DNA of 64,000 nt from Lolium rigidum. Taxonomy: Eukaryota > Streptophyta > Magnoliopsida > Poales > Poaceae. The DNA lies in contig NC_061513.1 of the NCBI RefSeq assembly GCF_022539505.1, positions 351,955,696 to 352,019,695 of the forward strand, given 5' to 3'. Shown one piece after another: positions 23,296-35,900 of the stretch; positions within the stretch are counted from its first letter, which is position 1, and the number at the start of each line of letters is the position of its first letter. The notes below the pieces were generated by a model that ran no database searches, was not told the origin of the DNA, and saw only the letters and a list, made by a program, of their open reading frames with translations. Position numbers and translations under genes: made by a program.

Positions 23296-25880
23296 GCATC
23301 CCCAAGCTTAGTGCTGCTCGTCCCGAGCAGGTAAAACAATAACAAAGATAATTTCTGAAGTGACATGCCATCATAACCTTGATCATACTATTTGTAAACA
23401 TATGTAATGAATGCAGCGATCAAAACAATGGTAATGAAATGAGTAAATAAGTGAATCATAAAGCAAAGACTTTTCATGAATAGTACTTCAAGACAAGCAT
23501 CAATAAGTCTTGCATAAGAGTTAACTCATAAAGCAATAAATCAAAGTAAAGGTATTGAAGCAACACAAAGGAAGATTAAATTTCAGCGGTTGCTTTCAAC
23601 TTAACATGTATATCTCATGGATAATTGTCAACATAGAGTAATATAACAAGTGCAATATGCAATTATGTAGGAATCAATGCACAGTTCACACAAGTGTTTG
23701 CTTCTTGAGGTGGAGAGAGATAGGTGAACTGACTCAACATAAAGGTAAAGAGAATGGTCCTTCAAAGAGGAAAGCATCGATTGCTATATTTGTGCTAGAG
23801 CTTTTATTTTGAAAACATGAAACAATTTTGTCAACGGTAGTAATAAAGCATATGAGTTATTTAAATTATATCTTACAAGTTGCAAGCCTCATGCATAGTA
23901 TACTAATAGTGCCCGCACCTTGTCCTAATTAGCTTGGACTACCGGATCTTTGCAATGCACATGTTTTAACCAAGTGTCACAATGGGGTACCTCCATGCCG
24001 CATGTACAAAGGTCTAAGGAGAAAGCTCGCATTTTGGATTTCTCGCTTTTGATTATTCTCAACTTAGACATCCATACGGGACAACATGGACAACAGATAA
24101 TGGACTCCTCTTTAATGCATAAGCATGTGACAACAATTATTATTCTCATATGAGATTGAGGATATATGTCCAAAACTGAAACTTCCACCATGAATCATGA
24201 CTTTAGTTAGCGGCCCAATGTTCTTCTCTAACAATATGCATGCTCCAACCATTAAGGTGGTAGATCTCTCTTACTTCAGACAAGACGGACATGCATAGCA
24301 ACTCACATGATATTCAACAAAGAATAGTTGATGGCGTCCCCGAAACATGGTTATCGCACAACAAGCAACTTAATAAGAGATAAAATGCATAAGTACATAT
24401 TCAATACCACAATAGTTTTTAAGCTATTTGTCCCATGAGCTATATATTGCAAAGGTGAATGATGGAATTTTAAAGGTAGCACTCAAGCAATTTACTTTGG
24501 AATGGCGGATAAATACCATGTAGTAGGTAGGTATGGTGGACACAAATGGCATAGTGGTTGGCTCAAGTATTTGGGATGCATGAGAAGTATTCCCTCTCGA
24601 TACAAGGTTTAGGCTAGCAAGGTTATTTGAAACAAACACAAGGATGAACGGTGCAGAAAAACTCACATAAAAGACATATTGTAAACATTATAAGACTCCA
24701 CACCGTCTTCCTTGTTGTTCAAAACTCAATACTAGATATTATCTAGACTCTAGAGAAACCAAATATGCAAACCAAATTAGCAAGCTCTAAGTGTTTCTTC
24801 ATTAATGGGTGCAAAGTATATGATGCAAGAGCTTAAACATGAGAACAACAATTGCCAAGTATCAAATTATTCAAGACATTTTAGAGTTACTACATGTATC
24901 ATTTTCCAATTCCAACCATATAACAATTTAACGAAGAAGAAACTTCGCCATGAATACTATGAGTAGAGCCTAAGGACATACTTGTCCATATGCTACAGCG
25001 GAGCGTGTCTCTCTCCCACAAAGTGAATGCTAGGATCCATTTTATTCAAACAAAACAAAAACAAAAACAAACCGACGCTCCAAGCAAAGTGCATAAGATG
25101 TGACGGAATAAAAATATAGTTTCGGGGGAGGAACCTGATAATGTTGTCGATGAAGAAGGGGATGCCTTGGGCATCCCCAAGCTTAGACAGCTTGAGTCTT
25201 CTTAGAATATGCAGGGGTGAACCACCGGGGCATCCCCAAGCTTAGAGCTTTCACTCTCCTTGATCATATTGCATCATACTCCTCTCTTGATCCTTGAAAA
25301 CTTCCTCCACACCAAACTCGAAACAACTCATTAGAGGGTTAGTGCACCATAAAAATTAACATGTTCAGAGGTGACATAATCATTCTTAACACTTCTGGAC
25401 ATTGCATAAAGCTAACTGGACATTAATGGATCAAAGAAATTCATCCAACATAGCAAAAGAGGCAATGCGAAATAAAAAGGCAGAATCTGTCAAAACAGAA
25501 CAGTCCGTAAAGATGGATTTTATTAGGCCATCAGACTTGCTCAAATGAAAATGCCCAAATTGAATGAAAGTTGCGTACATATCTTTGGATCATGCACGTA
25601 AATTGGCTTAATTTTCTGAGCTACCTACAGGGAGATAGACCCAGATTCGTGACGACAAAGAAATGCTGGAACTGCGCAGTAATCCAAATCTAGTACTTAC
25701 TTTACTATCAAAGACTTTACTTGGCACAACAAAACATAAAACTAAGATAAGGAGAGGTTGATACAGTAGTAAACAACTTCCAAGACACAAATATAAAACA
25801 AAGTGCTGTAGTAAAAACATGGGTTGTCTCCCATAAGCGCTTTTTTTTAACGCCTTTCAGCTAGGCGCAGAAAGTGTGTA
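23296..25880 (-). other. Non-coding 3' internal region of the Athila-type element, with repeated polypurine motif
   Basis: No pol domains. The polypurine tract (minus strand AAGCTTGGGGATGC) abuts the LTR at 23296-23310 and is repeated near 25170-25186 and 25228-25243. The region is colinear with 46190-49145 of the second Athila-type element. Position about 23864-23872 is the empty site of the MITE present there. Confidence 0.8.
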
Positions 25881-26585
25881 TCAAGTAACATCAAGAGACG
25901 AAGCATCAACATCATAATTTGTTCTAATAATAGAATCATAAGGTAACTTCATTCTCTTTCTAGGGAAGTGTTCCATACCTTTCTTGAGAGGGAATTGATA
26001 TTTAATATTACCTTCCTTCATATCAATAGTAGCACCAACGGTTCGAAGAAAAGGTCTTCCCAATATAATGGGGCAAGATGCATTGCATTCAATATCCAAG
26101 ACAACAAAATCAACGGGGACAAGGTTATTGTTAACCATAATATGAACATTATCAACTCTCCCCAAAGGTTTCTTTTTAGCATTATCGACGAGATTAACAT
26201 CCGGATAACAGTTTTTCAATGGTGGCAAGTCAAGCATATCATAGACTTTCTTAGGCATAACAGAAATACTTGCACCAAGATCACATAAAGCATTACAATC
26301 AAAATCTTTGACCCTCATTTTAATGATGGGCTCCCAACCATCCTCTATCTTTCTAGGAATAGAAGTTTCAAGTTTTAGTTTCTCTTCTCTAGCTTTTATG
26401 AGAGCATTTGTAATATGTTTTGTGAAAGCCAAATTTATAGCGCTAGCATTGGGACTCTTAGCAAGTTTTTGTAAGAACTTTATAACTTCAGAGATGTGGC
26501 AATCATCAAAATCTAAATCATTACAATTTAAAGCAATGGGATTATCATCCCCAAGGTTGGAAAAAATTTCAGCGAGTTTTATCAC
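25881..26585 (-). pseudogene. Athila-type aspartic protease region
   Basis: The frame encodes a retropepsin-like domain with CDLGASISVMPKKVYDML (active-site Asp at residue 102, about 26280-26282; DLGAS in place of DTGAS is usual in Athila). It is followed by FVVLDIECNASCPIILGRPF, the second conserved half. The upstream part (residues 1-90) is linker from gag. It ends at a stop at 25881 without any RT: this family copy carries gag-protease only. It overlaps the preceding gag fragment by a few bases in another frame, so a frameshift separates the two. Confidence 0.85.
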
Positions 26586-27987
26586 GAGGCGGTTTCAGCA
26601 GTTTTAGCAGTTTCAGGTAATTTTGCGCGCTTTGCACTAGGAGTAGAAGCATTGCCAACACCAATTATTTTATCATTGATAGTAGGAGGTGAAGAAACAT
26701 GTGAATCATTAGCATTGCTAGTGGTGGTAATAGTCCAAACTTTAGCTACATTACTCTTTTTAGCTAGTTTTTCATTTTCTTCTCTATCCCACCTAGCACG
26801 CAGTTCAGCCATTAATCTTATATTCTCATTAATTCTAACTTGGATGGCATTTGCTGTAGTAACAATTTTATTTTCAATATCCTCGGGTTTAGCAGCCATT
26901 TTATTAATTAAAAGAAGATTGTGACGCGAGACATGTATGAGATTCGGGTTTCAGCATTTGCAAGTTTAGTTTGCAACCCAGAAATCTCCATATTCAGATT
27001 TTCAAGTTGATTTCCTATATTCTTCAACAAGGTAGATTGTTCATTCATAGTTTTAGTAAACAATTTATTTTGCTCATATTGTGATTACATAAAGCTCTTG
27101 GTGGATCTTTCAATTTCTAACATCTTTTCCTCATTAGGTGAAACATATCTACCATAAGAATTACCATTAGCAGGATATGGCCTAGAATTTTGAGCAACCA
27201 ATGAAGCTAACGGAACATTATTAGGATCAACATTAGTCCTACCATTAACAAGCATAGACATAATAGCATCAATCTTATTATTCAAGGAAGAGGATTCTTC
27301 AACAGAATTTACCTTCTTACCTTGTGGAGCTCTTTCCGTGTGCCATTCAGAGTAATTAATCATCATATTATCAAGGAGCTTTGTTGCTTCACCAAGAGTG
27401 ATGGACATAAAGGTACCTCCAGCAGCTGAATCCAATAAATTCCGCGAAGAAAAATTTAGTCCTGCATAGAAGGTTTGGATGATCATCCAAGTAGTCGATC
27501 CATGGGTTGGGCAATTTTTAACCGGAGATTTCATTCTTTCCCAAGCTTGAGCAACATGTTCATTATCCAATTGTTTAAAATTCATTATGCTACTCCTCAA
27601 AGATATAATTTTAGCAGGGGGATAATATCTACCAATAAAAGCATCCTTGCATTTAGTCCAGGAATCAATACTATTCTTAGGCAGAGATAGCAACCAATCT
27701 TTAGCTCTTCCTCTTAATGAGAAAGGAAACAATTTCAATTTAATAATATCACCATCTACATCTTTATATTTTTGCATTTCACATAATTCAAAAAAATTAT
27801 TGAGATGGGCAGCAGCATCATCAGAACTAACACCAGAAAATTGCTCTCGCATAACAAGATTAAGTAAAGCAGGTTTAATTTCAAAGAATTCCGCTGTAGT
27901 AGCAGGTGGAGCAATAGGTGTGCATAGGAAATCATTATTATTTGTGGTTGTGAAGTCACACAACTTAGTATTTTCAGGGGTGGCCAT
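26582..27987 (-). pseudogene. Athila-type gag, with a premature stop
   Basis: The capsid protein starts MATPENTKLCDFTTT at 27987. It shows the Retrotrans_gag pattern (LKLFPFSLRGRAKDWLLSLP, CKDAFIGRYYPP, NEHVAQAWERMK, FYAGLNFSSRNLLDSAAGG). At 27085-27087 the frame ends after RSTKSFM with TAA where the homologous text reads CAA, consistent with a C-to-T change. Coding resumes directly as a coiled-coil segment (27084-26925), and then another frame (MAAKPEDIENKIVTTANA, 26899-26582) leads into the protease. No zinc knuckle is present, as is usual for Athila gag. Confidence 0.85.
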
Positions 27988-28214
27988 TTTAGCAGTAGTT
28001 AATAAAGCAAACTAGATAAAGTAAATGCAAGTAAACTAATTTTTTTTGTGTTTTTGATATAGCAAACAAGACAGTAAATAAAGTAAAGCTAGCAACTAAT
28101 TTTTTTGTGTTTTTATATAAGTGCAGCAAACAAAGTAGTAAATAATATAAAGCAAGACAAAAACAAAGTAAAGAGATTGAGAAGTGGAGACTCCCCTTGC
28201 AGCGTGTCTTGATC

Positions 28215-28232
28215 TCCCCGGCAACGGCGCCA
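28215..28232 (-). other. Primer binding site (tRNA-Asp type) of the Athila-type element
   Basis: The minus strand reads TGGCGCCGTTGCCGGGGA, an 18-base match to the 3' end of plant tRNA-Asp, 11 bp inside the 5' LTR. The same site is at 45309-45326 in the second element. Confidence 0.85.
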
Positions 28233-28243
28233 GAAAAAGAGCT

Positions 28244-29814
28244 TGATGGCGTGTAACTCACACGTTCGTTGGGAACCCCAAGAGGAAGGTATGATGCGCA
28301 CAGCAGCAAGTTTTCCCTCGAGAAAGAAACCATGGTTTATCGAACCGGGAGGAGCCAAGAAGCACGTTGAAGGTTGATGGCGGCGGGATGTAGTGCGGCG
28401 CAACACCGGGGATTCGGCGCCAACGTGGAACCTGCACAACACAACCAAAGTACTTTGCCCCAACGAAACGGTGAGGTTGTCAATCTCACCGGCTTGCTGT
28501 AACAAAGGATTAACCGTATTGTGTGGAAGATGATTGTTTGCAGCAAAAACGGTAAAACAAGTATTGCAGCAGATTTGTATTTCGAGTATTAAAGAATGGA
28601 CCGGGGTCCACAGTTCACTAGAGGTGTCTCTCCCATAAGATAAAAGCATGTTGGGTGAACAAATTACAGTCGGGCAATTGACAAATAGAGAGGGCATAAC
28701 AATGCACATACATGTCATGATAAATATAGTGAGATTTAATTGGGCATTACGACAAAGTACATAGACCGCCATCCAACTGCATCTATGCCTAAAAAGTCCA
28801 CCTTCGAGGTTATCGTCCGAACCCCTTCCGAGTATTAAGTTGCAAAGCAACGGACAATTGCATTAAGTATGGTGCGTAATGTAATCAATAACTACATCCT
28901 CGGACATAGCATCAATGTTTTATCCCTAGTGGCAACGAGCACAACACAACCTTAGGGGTTTCGTCACTCCCCCAGATATCAATGCAGGCATGAACCCACT
29001 ATCGAGCATAAATACTCCCTCTTGGAGTTACTAGCTTCAACTTGGCCAGAGCCTCTACTAATAACGGAGAGCATGCAAGATCATAATTAACATAACATGG
29101 TATTCTCTATCCATCGGATCCCGACAAACACAACATATAACATTACAGATAGATGATCTTGATCATGTTAGGCAGCTCACAAGATCCAACAATGAAGCAC
29201 AATGAGGAGAAGACAACCATCTAGCTACTGCTATGGACCCATAGTCCGGGGGTGAACTACTCACTCATCACTCCGGAGGCGACCATGGCGGTGTAGAGTC
29301 CTCCGGGAGATGAATCCCCTCTCCGGCGAGGGTGCGGAGGAGATCTCGAGAATCCCCCGAGATGGGATTGGCGGCGGCGGCGTCTGCGGAAGGTTTTCCG
29401 TATCGTGGTTTTTCGCATCGGGGGTTTCGCGACGGAGGCTTTAAGTAGGCGGAAGGGCGGAGTCGGAGGGCCGACGAGGGGCCCACACCACGGGCGGCGC
29501 GGGCCCCCTTTGGCCGCGCGGCCACGTGGTCCGGCCACCTCGTGGCCCCACTTCGTATGCTCTTCGGTCTTCTGGAAGGTTCGTGGCAAAATAGGACCAC
29601 GGGACTTGATTTCGTCCAATTCCGAGAATATTTCGTTACTAGGATTTCGAAACCAAAAACAGCGAGAAAACGACAAGCGGCACTTCGGCATCTTGTTAAT
29701 AGGTTAGTTCCAGAAAATGCACGAATGTGACATAAAGTGTGCATAAAACATGTAGGTATCATCAATAATATGGCATGGAACATAAGAAATTATCGATACG
29801 TCGGAGACGTATCA
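28244..29814 (-). repeat. 5' LTR of the Athila-type element (1571 bp)
   Basis: Plus-strand ends are TGATGGCGTG at 28244 and GACGTATCA at 29814, next to the target duplication CTCAT at 29815-29819. Layout matches the split 3' LTR. Confidence 0.93.
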
Positions 29815-31166
29815 CTCATATAACTCCAGCAGTTCAGAGTTAGCGCGTGGAGAATCATCCACGAAAATGTCGTGAGCTATCCGTTTAGAGTGAGAGATAG
29901 CAGGAGAACCAGGCGATATTCCAGCAATCTTAGAGTAGTTATCAAATACCAACTGGAAGAAAGAAAATATTGACATCGATTACCAAACAATGGATCATTC
30001 CTTCTCATTGATAATTTGGGATATTTACAAGAGTAGTGGTCCATTACAAAAGGTCAGCTCCTAGTGAGTCGACGAAAATAGTCGTATATCATAAGGATAT
30101 CGACTTCTACCAAAAGAAAGATAGCAAACAGAGGAGTAAGTTGGTCTACTTGACCTCCGTCTTGGCGGAACTGGAGGAAGCAGCTGGCTTGTATCCGAGG
30201 AAGGAGAGAATCTTCTTCGAGTGCGCCTTGGCAGCCTTAATCAAGGACTGCCACTTTTCCTTGTTTATCGCCTTCGTTTCACCAGCTTTTGACCAATCGA
30301 CTTTCTGTTTGCTTTCGGCAACCAGAGCTATGGTACCTTCAACGCCAATCTTCAAGTTTTTCTGTCGAAAATTCAGTCCAAGATCCTCCTCAGGAATGAA
30401 GCGCTTGGCACGGAGAAGATATCTGGTTGGGTTTTCTTTGGAAAGAAGTAGGGGAAGAGGCGCGTAAATGCTCTCTGTGCATCAGCAATACTGCGGCACA
30501 CCAGATCCCCGTGAATTTCAAGGAGGGAAAGGGCGTCGAGAAGACGATCACCTTGAGGTTCATGAAGTTCAAAATCCTGACCAAATTTTCCTGCTGAAAC
30601 AAAGTTCGGGTTATCAACAAGTATAAGGAGAGATAATCTTGGAAGAAACTCGAGCAAAGTGATCAATGAACTTACTGACAAAACATCGATTCTACGATTC
30701 CAGGCGGCCAATGACATCCTCGTCACGAGCAATCTGTTGAGTTGTTTTCTCGCTCAAAGCAGTTTCAGCTTGGTGGAGTCTCTTTCAAAGATCTCCAACA
30801 GAGGTAGCATCTTGTTCGGCCTTCTCGCGAGCTTTTTCACTCCGCTCTAGCTTGAGGGCGAGATCATCGGCACGCTTGTTAGCTTTGGCGAGAGTCTCTA
30901 GCGGAAGGAAACATGGCAAATATGTTAAGACGGACAGCAATATAGTCTACTCGATGAAAAATAAAGACGATAGAAAAGTGTACCTTTCAAAATTTCAACA
31001 GTGTCACGGTACCCAATAAATGGAGTAACGAGACGGATGAACTCCTTGATCAGAGGCTATACAAAGAAAGGTGCTAGAAAGGTTAGAGAGGGAAAAAACT
31101 CAACAAAGGAGACAAAATAGCTGTAAGGGTCCTTACATCATCCAAGGAAGGAGTCGCTGAACTCCC

Positions 31167-32949
31167 TGTAGGATAACGTTGGATAGAAAACAAAAAATTT
31201 CCTACCGCGAACACGCAATCCAAGCCAAGATGCAATCTAGAAGACAGTAGCAACGAGGGGATGATCGAGACTCACCCTTGAAGATTTCCAAAGCCTACAA
31301 GATGAGGCTCTTGTTGCTGCGGTAGACGTTCATTTGCCGCTTGCAAAAGCGCGTAGAAGATCTTGATCACGGCGCCACGAACGGGCAGCACCTCCGTACT
31401 CGGTCACACGTTCGGTTGTTGATGAAGACGACGTCCACCTCCCCGTTCCGGCGGGCAGCGGAAGTAGTAGCTCCTCTTGAATCCGACGAGCACGACGGCG
31501 TGGTGTCGGTGGCGGTGGAGAATCCCGGCGGAGCTTCGCTAAGCGTGCGGGGAAGAAGGAGGAGTGGGGCGGCTAGGGTTTGGGGAGAGGGGCGCCGGCC
31601 ATCTAGGTGGTGCGGCCACCTTGTTGTGTTGGGGTGGCCGGCCCCCTCCCCTTGGCCCCTCATTATATAGGTAGAAGCCCCAAGTGTTGGACTACAAGTC
31701 TCCGAATAAGACCCGAACCCAAAACCTTCCATGTGATAGGGAAACCTACCAAAGGTGAGAATCCCACTTGGGGTGGGATTCCCCCCTTCCATGTGGGGTG
31801 TTGGCCGGCCCCCTTAGGGGAGTCCACTTGGGACTCCTCCCCCTTAGGGTTGGCCGGCCATGGGAGGTGGAGTCCCTCCGGGACTCCGCCTTCCTTAGTG
31901 GTTTCTTCCGGACTTTTCTAGAACCTTCTAGAACCTTCCATAGAACCTTCCGGATCCTTTTAAATCTTATAAAATGACTTCCTATATATGAATCTTATTC
32001 TCCGGACCATTCCGGAACTCCCGTGATGTCCGAGATCTCATCCGGGACTCCGAACAAATATTCAAACTCCATTCCATATTCAAGTTCTACCATTTCAACA
32101 TCCAACTTTAAGTGTGTCACCCTACGGTTCGCGAACTATGTGGACATGGTTGAGTACTCACTCCGACCAATAACCAATAGCGGGATCTGGAGATCCATAA
32201 GGGCTCCCACATATTCAACGATGACTTTAGTGATCGAATGAACCGTTCACATACGATACCAATTCCCTTTGTCACGCGATATTTTACTTGTCCGAGGTTT
32301 GATCATCGGTATCACTCTATACCTTGTTCAACCTCGTCTCCGACAAGTACTCTTTACTCGTACCGTGGTATGTGGTCTCTTATGAACTTATTCATATGCT
32401 TGCAAGACATTAGACGACATTCCACCGAGAGGGCCCGGAGTATATCTATCCGTCATCGGGATGGACAAATCCCACTTGTTGATCCATATGCCTCAACTCA
32501 TACTTTCCGGATACTTAATCCCACCTTTATAACCACCCATTTACGCGAGTGGCGTTTGATGTAATCAAAGTACCTTTCCGGTATAAGTGATTTACATGAT
32601 CTCATGGTTGAAAGGACTAGGTAACTATGTATCGAAAGCTTATAGCAAATAACTTAATGACGTGATCTTATGCTACGCTTAATTGGGTGTGTCCATTACA
32701 TCATTCATATAATGACATAACCTTGTTATTAATAACATCCAATGTTTATGATCACGAAACCATGATCATCTATTAATCAACAAGCTAGTTATACAAGAGG
32801 CTTACTAGGGACTCCTTGTTGTTCACATAACACACATGTATCAATGTTTCGGTTAATACAATTATAGCATGGTATGTAAACATTATTATAAACACAAAGA
32901 TATATTATAATAACCATTTTATTATTGCCTCTTGGGCATATCTCCAACA
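31167..32949 (-). repeat. 3' LTR of the BARE/Angela-type element
   Basis: Bounded by TGTAGGATAACG and CATATCTCCAACA; the polypurine tract (minus AAGTGGGAGAC) abuts it at about 32950-32962. The minus-strand TATA box is CTATATAATG at 31661-31670. Confidence 0.94.
31916..31938. promoter_or_regulatory. Five-unit heat-shock element in the Angela-type 3' LTR
   Basis: Five alternating TTC/GAA units with exact 2-base spacers: TTC-TA-GAA-CC-TTC-TA-GAA-CC-TTC. A sixth and seventh unit (GAA at 31943-31945, TTC at 31948-31950) follow after a 4-base spacer. It lies about 250 bp upstream (minus sense) of the LTR TATA box. The twin in the 5' LTR is at 38693-38715. Confidence 0.75.
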
Positions 32950-35900
32950 GTCTCCCACTTGCACTAGAGTCAATAATCTAGTTTACATATGTAAAGATAT
33001 AACACCTTGGCCTTCCGGTGCTTTATCATGTTTTGCTCATGGGAGAAGTTTTAGTCAACGGATCTGACATGCTCAGAAACATATGTATTTTGCAATTCAT
33101 TTGCGTCTCAACGCGTCACTCATTTTCCAAATGAGTCGGCATTAAATATGTTTGGTCTTCTAGTGGAACCTTAATTCTGCGGTCTGAAATATGTCACTAA
33201 TATTGTCACACACAATATAGCTTCAAAATTCTGACACTATCGGAACTACACCAAGTTCGCAAAGAACCTCTTGACTTAACATCCTCAGTCATTGTCAAAA
33301 ACAATGACATACTCTGCCTTCATTTGTAGAATCCGTCACAATATTTAGAATTCATCTTAATCTAGCATAGACAACTTCTAGCTCATTGTGCTACCTTTTA
33401 AAACAACACTTAGCCTAATTTGAGATTGAAATTTTTAAATGTGACAAAACCAATATCGGTGCAACATCTTACAGCGATTTGTTTGTCATTTCTCCATATA
33501 AAAACTATATATATCCTTGGTTCTTCTAAAGTACTCAAGGATATTCTTACTGTCGTTCAACGATCATCACATGAATCATTCTGGTACATGCTCATAACAC
33601 TTTTAGAGCACAGGACATCTGATTGTGTACATATTATTCGTGATCTATTATCACTCATGTGTTTTTACTCATTGAGTGTCAGATACACTCAAGTCTTGTT
33701 AAACCTTCACATGACAAGAACATTTTCTTAATATTTCTATATTGAACTACTTCAATATCCATTCTATGTACTTTGACTTAAACTTATTATGTGTTTCAAT
33801 CTATCTTCATAGATCTTGACACTAAATTTGTTTCGATCCATATCCTTTCTTTGAAGTTAATTTCTCAATGAAATCTTTTAATCAAGTATATAATTACATC
33901 ATTTATAACCAACTATATGTCATCTACATAAGTATTATAAATATGTCTCAGTGCTCCCACTTAATTTCTTGCAAATGAAAGCCTCTTCATCGTTTCTGAT
34001 GAAATCAAAAACTCTTTGACTATTTCATCTGGTGAAGATTCCAACTCCGTGATACTCACTTCACCCAATTGAAGTTTGTATACCTATCTAGTATTCCACG
34101 GACCAGCAAAACTCTTGGTTGTATCTTGTATACACCTTTAATACACACTTCTGTTAAGTAATGTATTTTGCCATCCTACTATCATATCTCATAAAAGAAA
34201 TATGTAGCGATTACTAGAATAATCCACATAGACTATAAGCATCGCTACGGAAGATCTAATCTTATCGTAGTCAATTCTTTGAACTTTGTCGTAAACTACT
34301 TTTCGACAAGTCGAGCTTCTTCAAGGATATTCCATCCAAGTTCATCAATTTTATAGATCCATTTACTTTCAAAAAGTATTTATCTATCTTGGATTTCATG
34401 GCGTATAGCCATTTTAACGGAGTCGGGGCCCATCATAACTTCTTTGTTTGTAGTTGGTTTATCATTGTTCAAAATCAATCCTTTGTCCACAAATCATTTA
34501 TTTGATCACAAAGTAAACCATACCTACAAGGTTCAATAAGTACTTCGATCTCCATGGCTAAAACACTTTGTAGTCATGGAAGCCATGATTGTCGTGGCCG
34601 CTTCCGGAATCAATTTCCGATGCTGCGCTACTACGATCATTATGCTTAGGTTCATAAACCTTACCAAGTTCTATTGTCCTCCCACTCAAATACTTCGCTA
34701 GAAAACAATTTCTTGGAAATAAGCAAGTAACATTAACAAACACTTTTGTCTTTTACTTCATAGTGAAAAGAATTCCCAATCAATTCTTTGGGATAACCAA
34801 CAAAGACATTCATCCGATTTTGGTTGTAAACTCTTAGACCAAAATTTAAAGAAAGGACTATTAGGGTTCATACCCATGCCATAACTCGTATGGTGTCATT
34901 TCAACGGATCATGATGATGCTCTATTCAGTGTAAAAGCGGTAATCTCTAAAGCATAATCCACAAAAATATAATGACATCAATATTTTATCTCATCATTAA
35001 TCCAACAAGGTTTGGATACATCTCTCGGATACTCCATCATCATTATGATACTTCAAGAAACGTGAGTTGTAGAACAATTTCATAACTCTCTTAGATGTTC
35101 GCTAAAACTCGTAATTTAAATATTTCTCCCATGATCCAATCATAGATATTTGACTTTTCTATTACGATGATTTCCACTTCATGCTGAAATTTATTTGAAT
35201 CCATTCAAATGTTTCAAACTTCTTCCTTATCGAATATATCCACATATATACTCAATTCATTGTTGGAAGTTTTCATGAAGTAGAAGAATCTCCCGCACAC
35301 AACTATGCCCAGTGAACCTCATACATCATCATGTATGTTTCCACTAAGTTAGTTGTCCGTTCAACTCTTGGCCTATGAACGATATTTTAGTCATTCTCTT
35401 TAGAAAAGATTTGCAAGCGCAAAATGATTCAAAAATCAAATGACTCCAAAAATTCCATCTGCATGGAGTTCCTTCATGCGTTCCTTTCTAACATGACCAA
35501 AATGAAGGTTCCACAAATAAGTGGAATTCAAATCATTTGCCTTATGGCATTTTAGCGTCAGTATTATGTATGTGTGTTTCACCATTAAGATTTATAATAA
35601 CTTATCCATCGTACATGGAGTAATGTCATAATTTGAACAACTCATTGTTTTCATTTGACCGAGCAAAATAACAATTATTAAGTTCTTTATTATAAATTCT
35701 AAGGGCTAGATAGAATGCCAACGACGAACATAATAACACTTTATTTTTGTTCCAGAAGTGCATTCCTATCATATTCCTTGTCAGTCACTTAGGCCATTGT
35801 ACTCTTGTATTGCGTTGTTTTGTATGACATTTCATACCAACCAATATGGTACTAATACCCAAGAATTTCATTGTGTGGCCAAACTAGGAATACAACCATA

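Larger units (their letters stand above)
16296..29814 (-). mobile_element. Athila-type (Sabrina/WHAM-like) element with gag-protease, TSD CTCAT
   Basis: Two LTRs bound the element (16296-23295, interrupted, and 28244-29814), flanked by CTCAT at 16291-16295 and 29815-29819. Own length is about 8.1 kb after removing the solo LTR. Order on the minus strand: 5' LTR, tRNA-Asp primer site, leader, gag, protease, 2.6 kb of non-coding DNA, polypurine tract, 3' LTR. RT, RNase H and integrase are absent, so it is non-autonomous. It inserted into an exon of the antisense gene of Tat-1. Confidence 0.93.
15436..29976 (-). pseudogene. Tat-1 antisense ORF, module B (coiled coil and C-terminal domain), interrupted
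   Basis: Transcribed opposite to pol. A first block at 29820-29976 begins MSIFSFFQLVFDNYSK and ends LLELYE at the CTCAT duplication. Across the Athila-type insertion it continues without a gap at 16295 as LRQQLQAMKKQ, then a coiled-coil stretch ending LDMAG. A GT...AG intron (about 16008-16082) follows, then a terminal exon at 15436-16007. This holds LAMVYNAMFPRNLQ, KLDMTNIVEACHVK, VTPVAEDMIDYLLRMDAEFF and an acidic end at 15436. Two in-frame stops lie in the terminal exon. The C-terminal text resembles that of the Tat-2 antisense gene at 62280-62600. The block start is preceded by a strong acceptor (TTCTTTCTTCCAG), so it may instead be spliced from module A. Function unknown. Confidence 0.65.
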
